A stretch of 64,000 bases of DNA from Methylocystis sp. SC2 (lineage in GTDB: Bacteria > Pseudomonadota > Alphaproteobacteria > Rhizobiales > Beijerinckiaceae), in assembly GCF_000304315.1 (NCBI RefSeq), contig NC_018485.1, positions 156,501 through 220,500 on the forward strand, read 5' to 3'. Shown here one piece after another: positions 63,258 through 64,000 of the stretch. Every line of letters begins with the position of its first letter. Position 1 is the stretch's first letter. The notes beneath the pieces are model-generated. The model did no database searches. It worked only from the letters and a program-made list of their open reading frames with translations, and had not been told where the DNA came from. The position numbers were made by a program, and so were the translations under genes.

Positions 63258-64000
63258 CTATTCGCCGCGGCGTGATTGTTTGGAGGCCGATTTGGGCTCG
63301 ACGCGCAATATTCCCCAAAGTCCTCCGTCGAAGAGGAAACTTGCCTCGCTGCGGTAGAGGTAATCCATCGGCTGTTTCGCCGCGCCGCCTGCGTCCACCT
63401 GCAATGTCACGCCCATCATCGGGCCGAAGCCATTGTAAACGCCCTGCCGGATGGAGGAGCCTTTGGCGGGGTCGAACACGCGGGAGTCATCCGACCAAGG
63501 ATACGGATTCCAGCTGTGACCGCTGAATTCAAAACCCTGTTGCCGTGTATGTCCGCCGGGATGCACGATGTTGAGGCGGAGCTTGTCGCCGGCGACAGCC
63601 ACGATCACCGGCGTCTCCGGATCGCAGGGATTGTCGAGCGCTGGCGTTGGCGCTACGCCCGCGACACAGGGGCCGCGTTCGCCGACGCGTCCCGAACTCA
63701 GCGCCTTGCTGTAATCGAACTGCGTGTTGCGTTCGGGGAAACCGATGCTGGGGTCGGCGCCGCGCCGCGCCCAAAGCGGCTCCGTTTTGTAGTTGATGGC
63801 TTTGACGCCATAGTCGTCGGGCTCTTCCGCGCCTGACAGATTGGGCACCGGATGTCCGCCGCTCGTGGCGCTGACAGCGTCCTGCATCACGAGAACCTGA
63901 TCGACATAAGGCTCCCGGCCCGGCGCGCAAATCCGTGCGCTCAAGCCGCCGGGGAATGTCGGCTTGCCGGGCGCGGCGCTGTCGCCCGCCTTGCAAACTT
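63258..64000 (-). CDS. Multicopper-oxidase-like protein, C-terminal part (5' partial)
   Basis: The frame is open to the window end, so only the C-terminal ~247 residues are seen. Two cupredoxin-type segments are visible: KLRLNIVHPGGHTRQQGFEF, SGHSWNPYPW, and the C-terminal YLYRSEASFLFDGGLWGILR. Both resemble large bacterial multicopper (copper/manganese) oxidases. The classical HCHxxxHxxxxM block that closes the type 1 / trinuclear sites is not seen at the C-terminus, so either the copper ligands lie elsewhere or the site is incomplete. It is the first visible gene of the operon that includes an SCO copper chaperone and a cytochrome c fusion, which supports a copper redox enzyme. Confidence 0.65.
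   Translation of the reverse strand, partial: VCKAGDSAAPGKPTFPGGLSARICAPGREPYVDQVLVMQDAVSATSGGHPVPNLSGAEEPDDYGVKAINYKTEPLWARRGADPSIGFPERNTQFDYSKALSSGRVGERGPCVAGVAPTPALDNPCDPETPVIVAVAGDKLRLNIVHPGGHTRQQGFEFSGHSWNPYPWSDDSRVFDPAKGSSIRQGVYNGFGPMMGVTLQVDAGGAAKQPMDYLYRSEASFLFDGGLWGILRVEPKSASKQSRRGE

Overview
The window is GC-rich DNA from a Gram-negative bacterium, most likely an alphaproteobacterium. The basis is high third-position GC, dense ATGA-type gene overlaps, and a Sec-exported SCO / cytochrome c / copper-oxidase-like operon at the right end. A methylotroph-like Hyphomicrobiales host would fit but cannot be proven from this sequence. No tRNA, rRNA, CRISPR array, integrase or intact transposase was recognised. 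Most of the window is an accessory or defence island. Only the right-hand ~7 kb looks like ordinary periplasmic redox metabolism.

Region A (1-16885, + strand) is one tightly packed operon resembling a nucleic-acid defence system. It encodes a DUF262/HNH/AlbA_2 protein (5' end outside the window), a 1723-aa helicase with a C-terminal DUF1998 zinc module, a 921-aa SNF2-like helicase, a 1504-aa Eco57I-type N6-adenine methyltransferase, a zinc-hook (Rad50/SMC-like) ATPase and an HNH nuclease. The parts list recalls class 1 DISARM and the helicase-methylase-ATPase (Hma) arrangement, but matches neither exactly.

Region B (16959-22808, - strand) is a seven-gene operon with almost every junction overlapping: DUF6932-like protein, XRE-ImmA/IrrE regulator-peptidase, DUF4186-like zinc protein, radical SAM enzyme, DPPW methyltransferase-like protein, ASCH protein and P-loop kinase. 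Its promoter is readable (TTGACG-17-TATTGT). A 20-bp near-palindrome sits over the -10, and the start codon is so close that the mRNA should be leaderless.

Region C (23.3-55.6 kb) is the most unusual part. Related short sites with TTATGAGG and ATCGAGTGG cores, all in the same orientation, delimit two cassettes. Cassette C1 (24055-43646) has two giant uncharacterised proteins (3657 and 2405 aa, ATGA-coupled), a protein fusing a SLOG/LOG-like Rossmann domain to a Tae4-like peptidoglycan amidase, and a 103-aa protein. The amidase C-terminus is frameshifted by a tandem CCTG duplication. Cassette C2 (43881-54551) has a divergent HEIAH-motif protein with a small membrane partner, then an alpha/beta hydrolase, a caspase-like peptidase and an unknown protein. 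After a terminator-like hairpin come a transmembrane propeller-CHAT peptidase and a cytoplasmic-looking subtilase. Several proteases, a lipase-like hydrolase and a cell-wall amidase together suggest a regulated self-destruction or conflict system; that role is inference.

Region D (55691-57165) holds a GNAT acetyltransferase, a small P-loop NTPase and decayed gene fragments. Region E (57317-64000, - strand) is a coupled operon of exported proteins: a multicopper-oxidase-like protein (5' end outside), a 199-aa protein, a beta-propeller protein, an SCO family protein, a cytochrome c/periplasmic-binding fusion and a 493-aa secreted protein.
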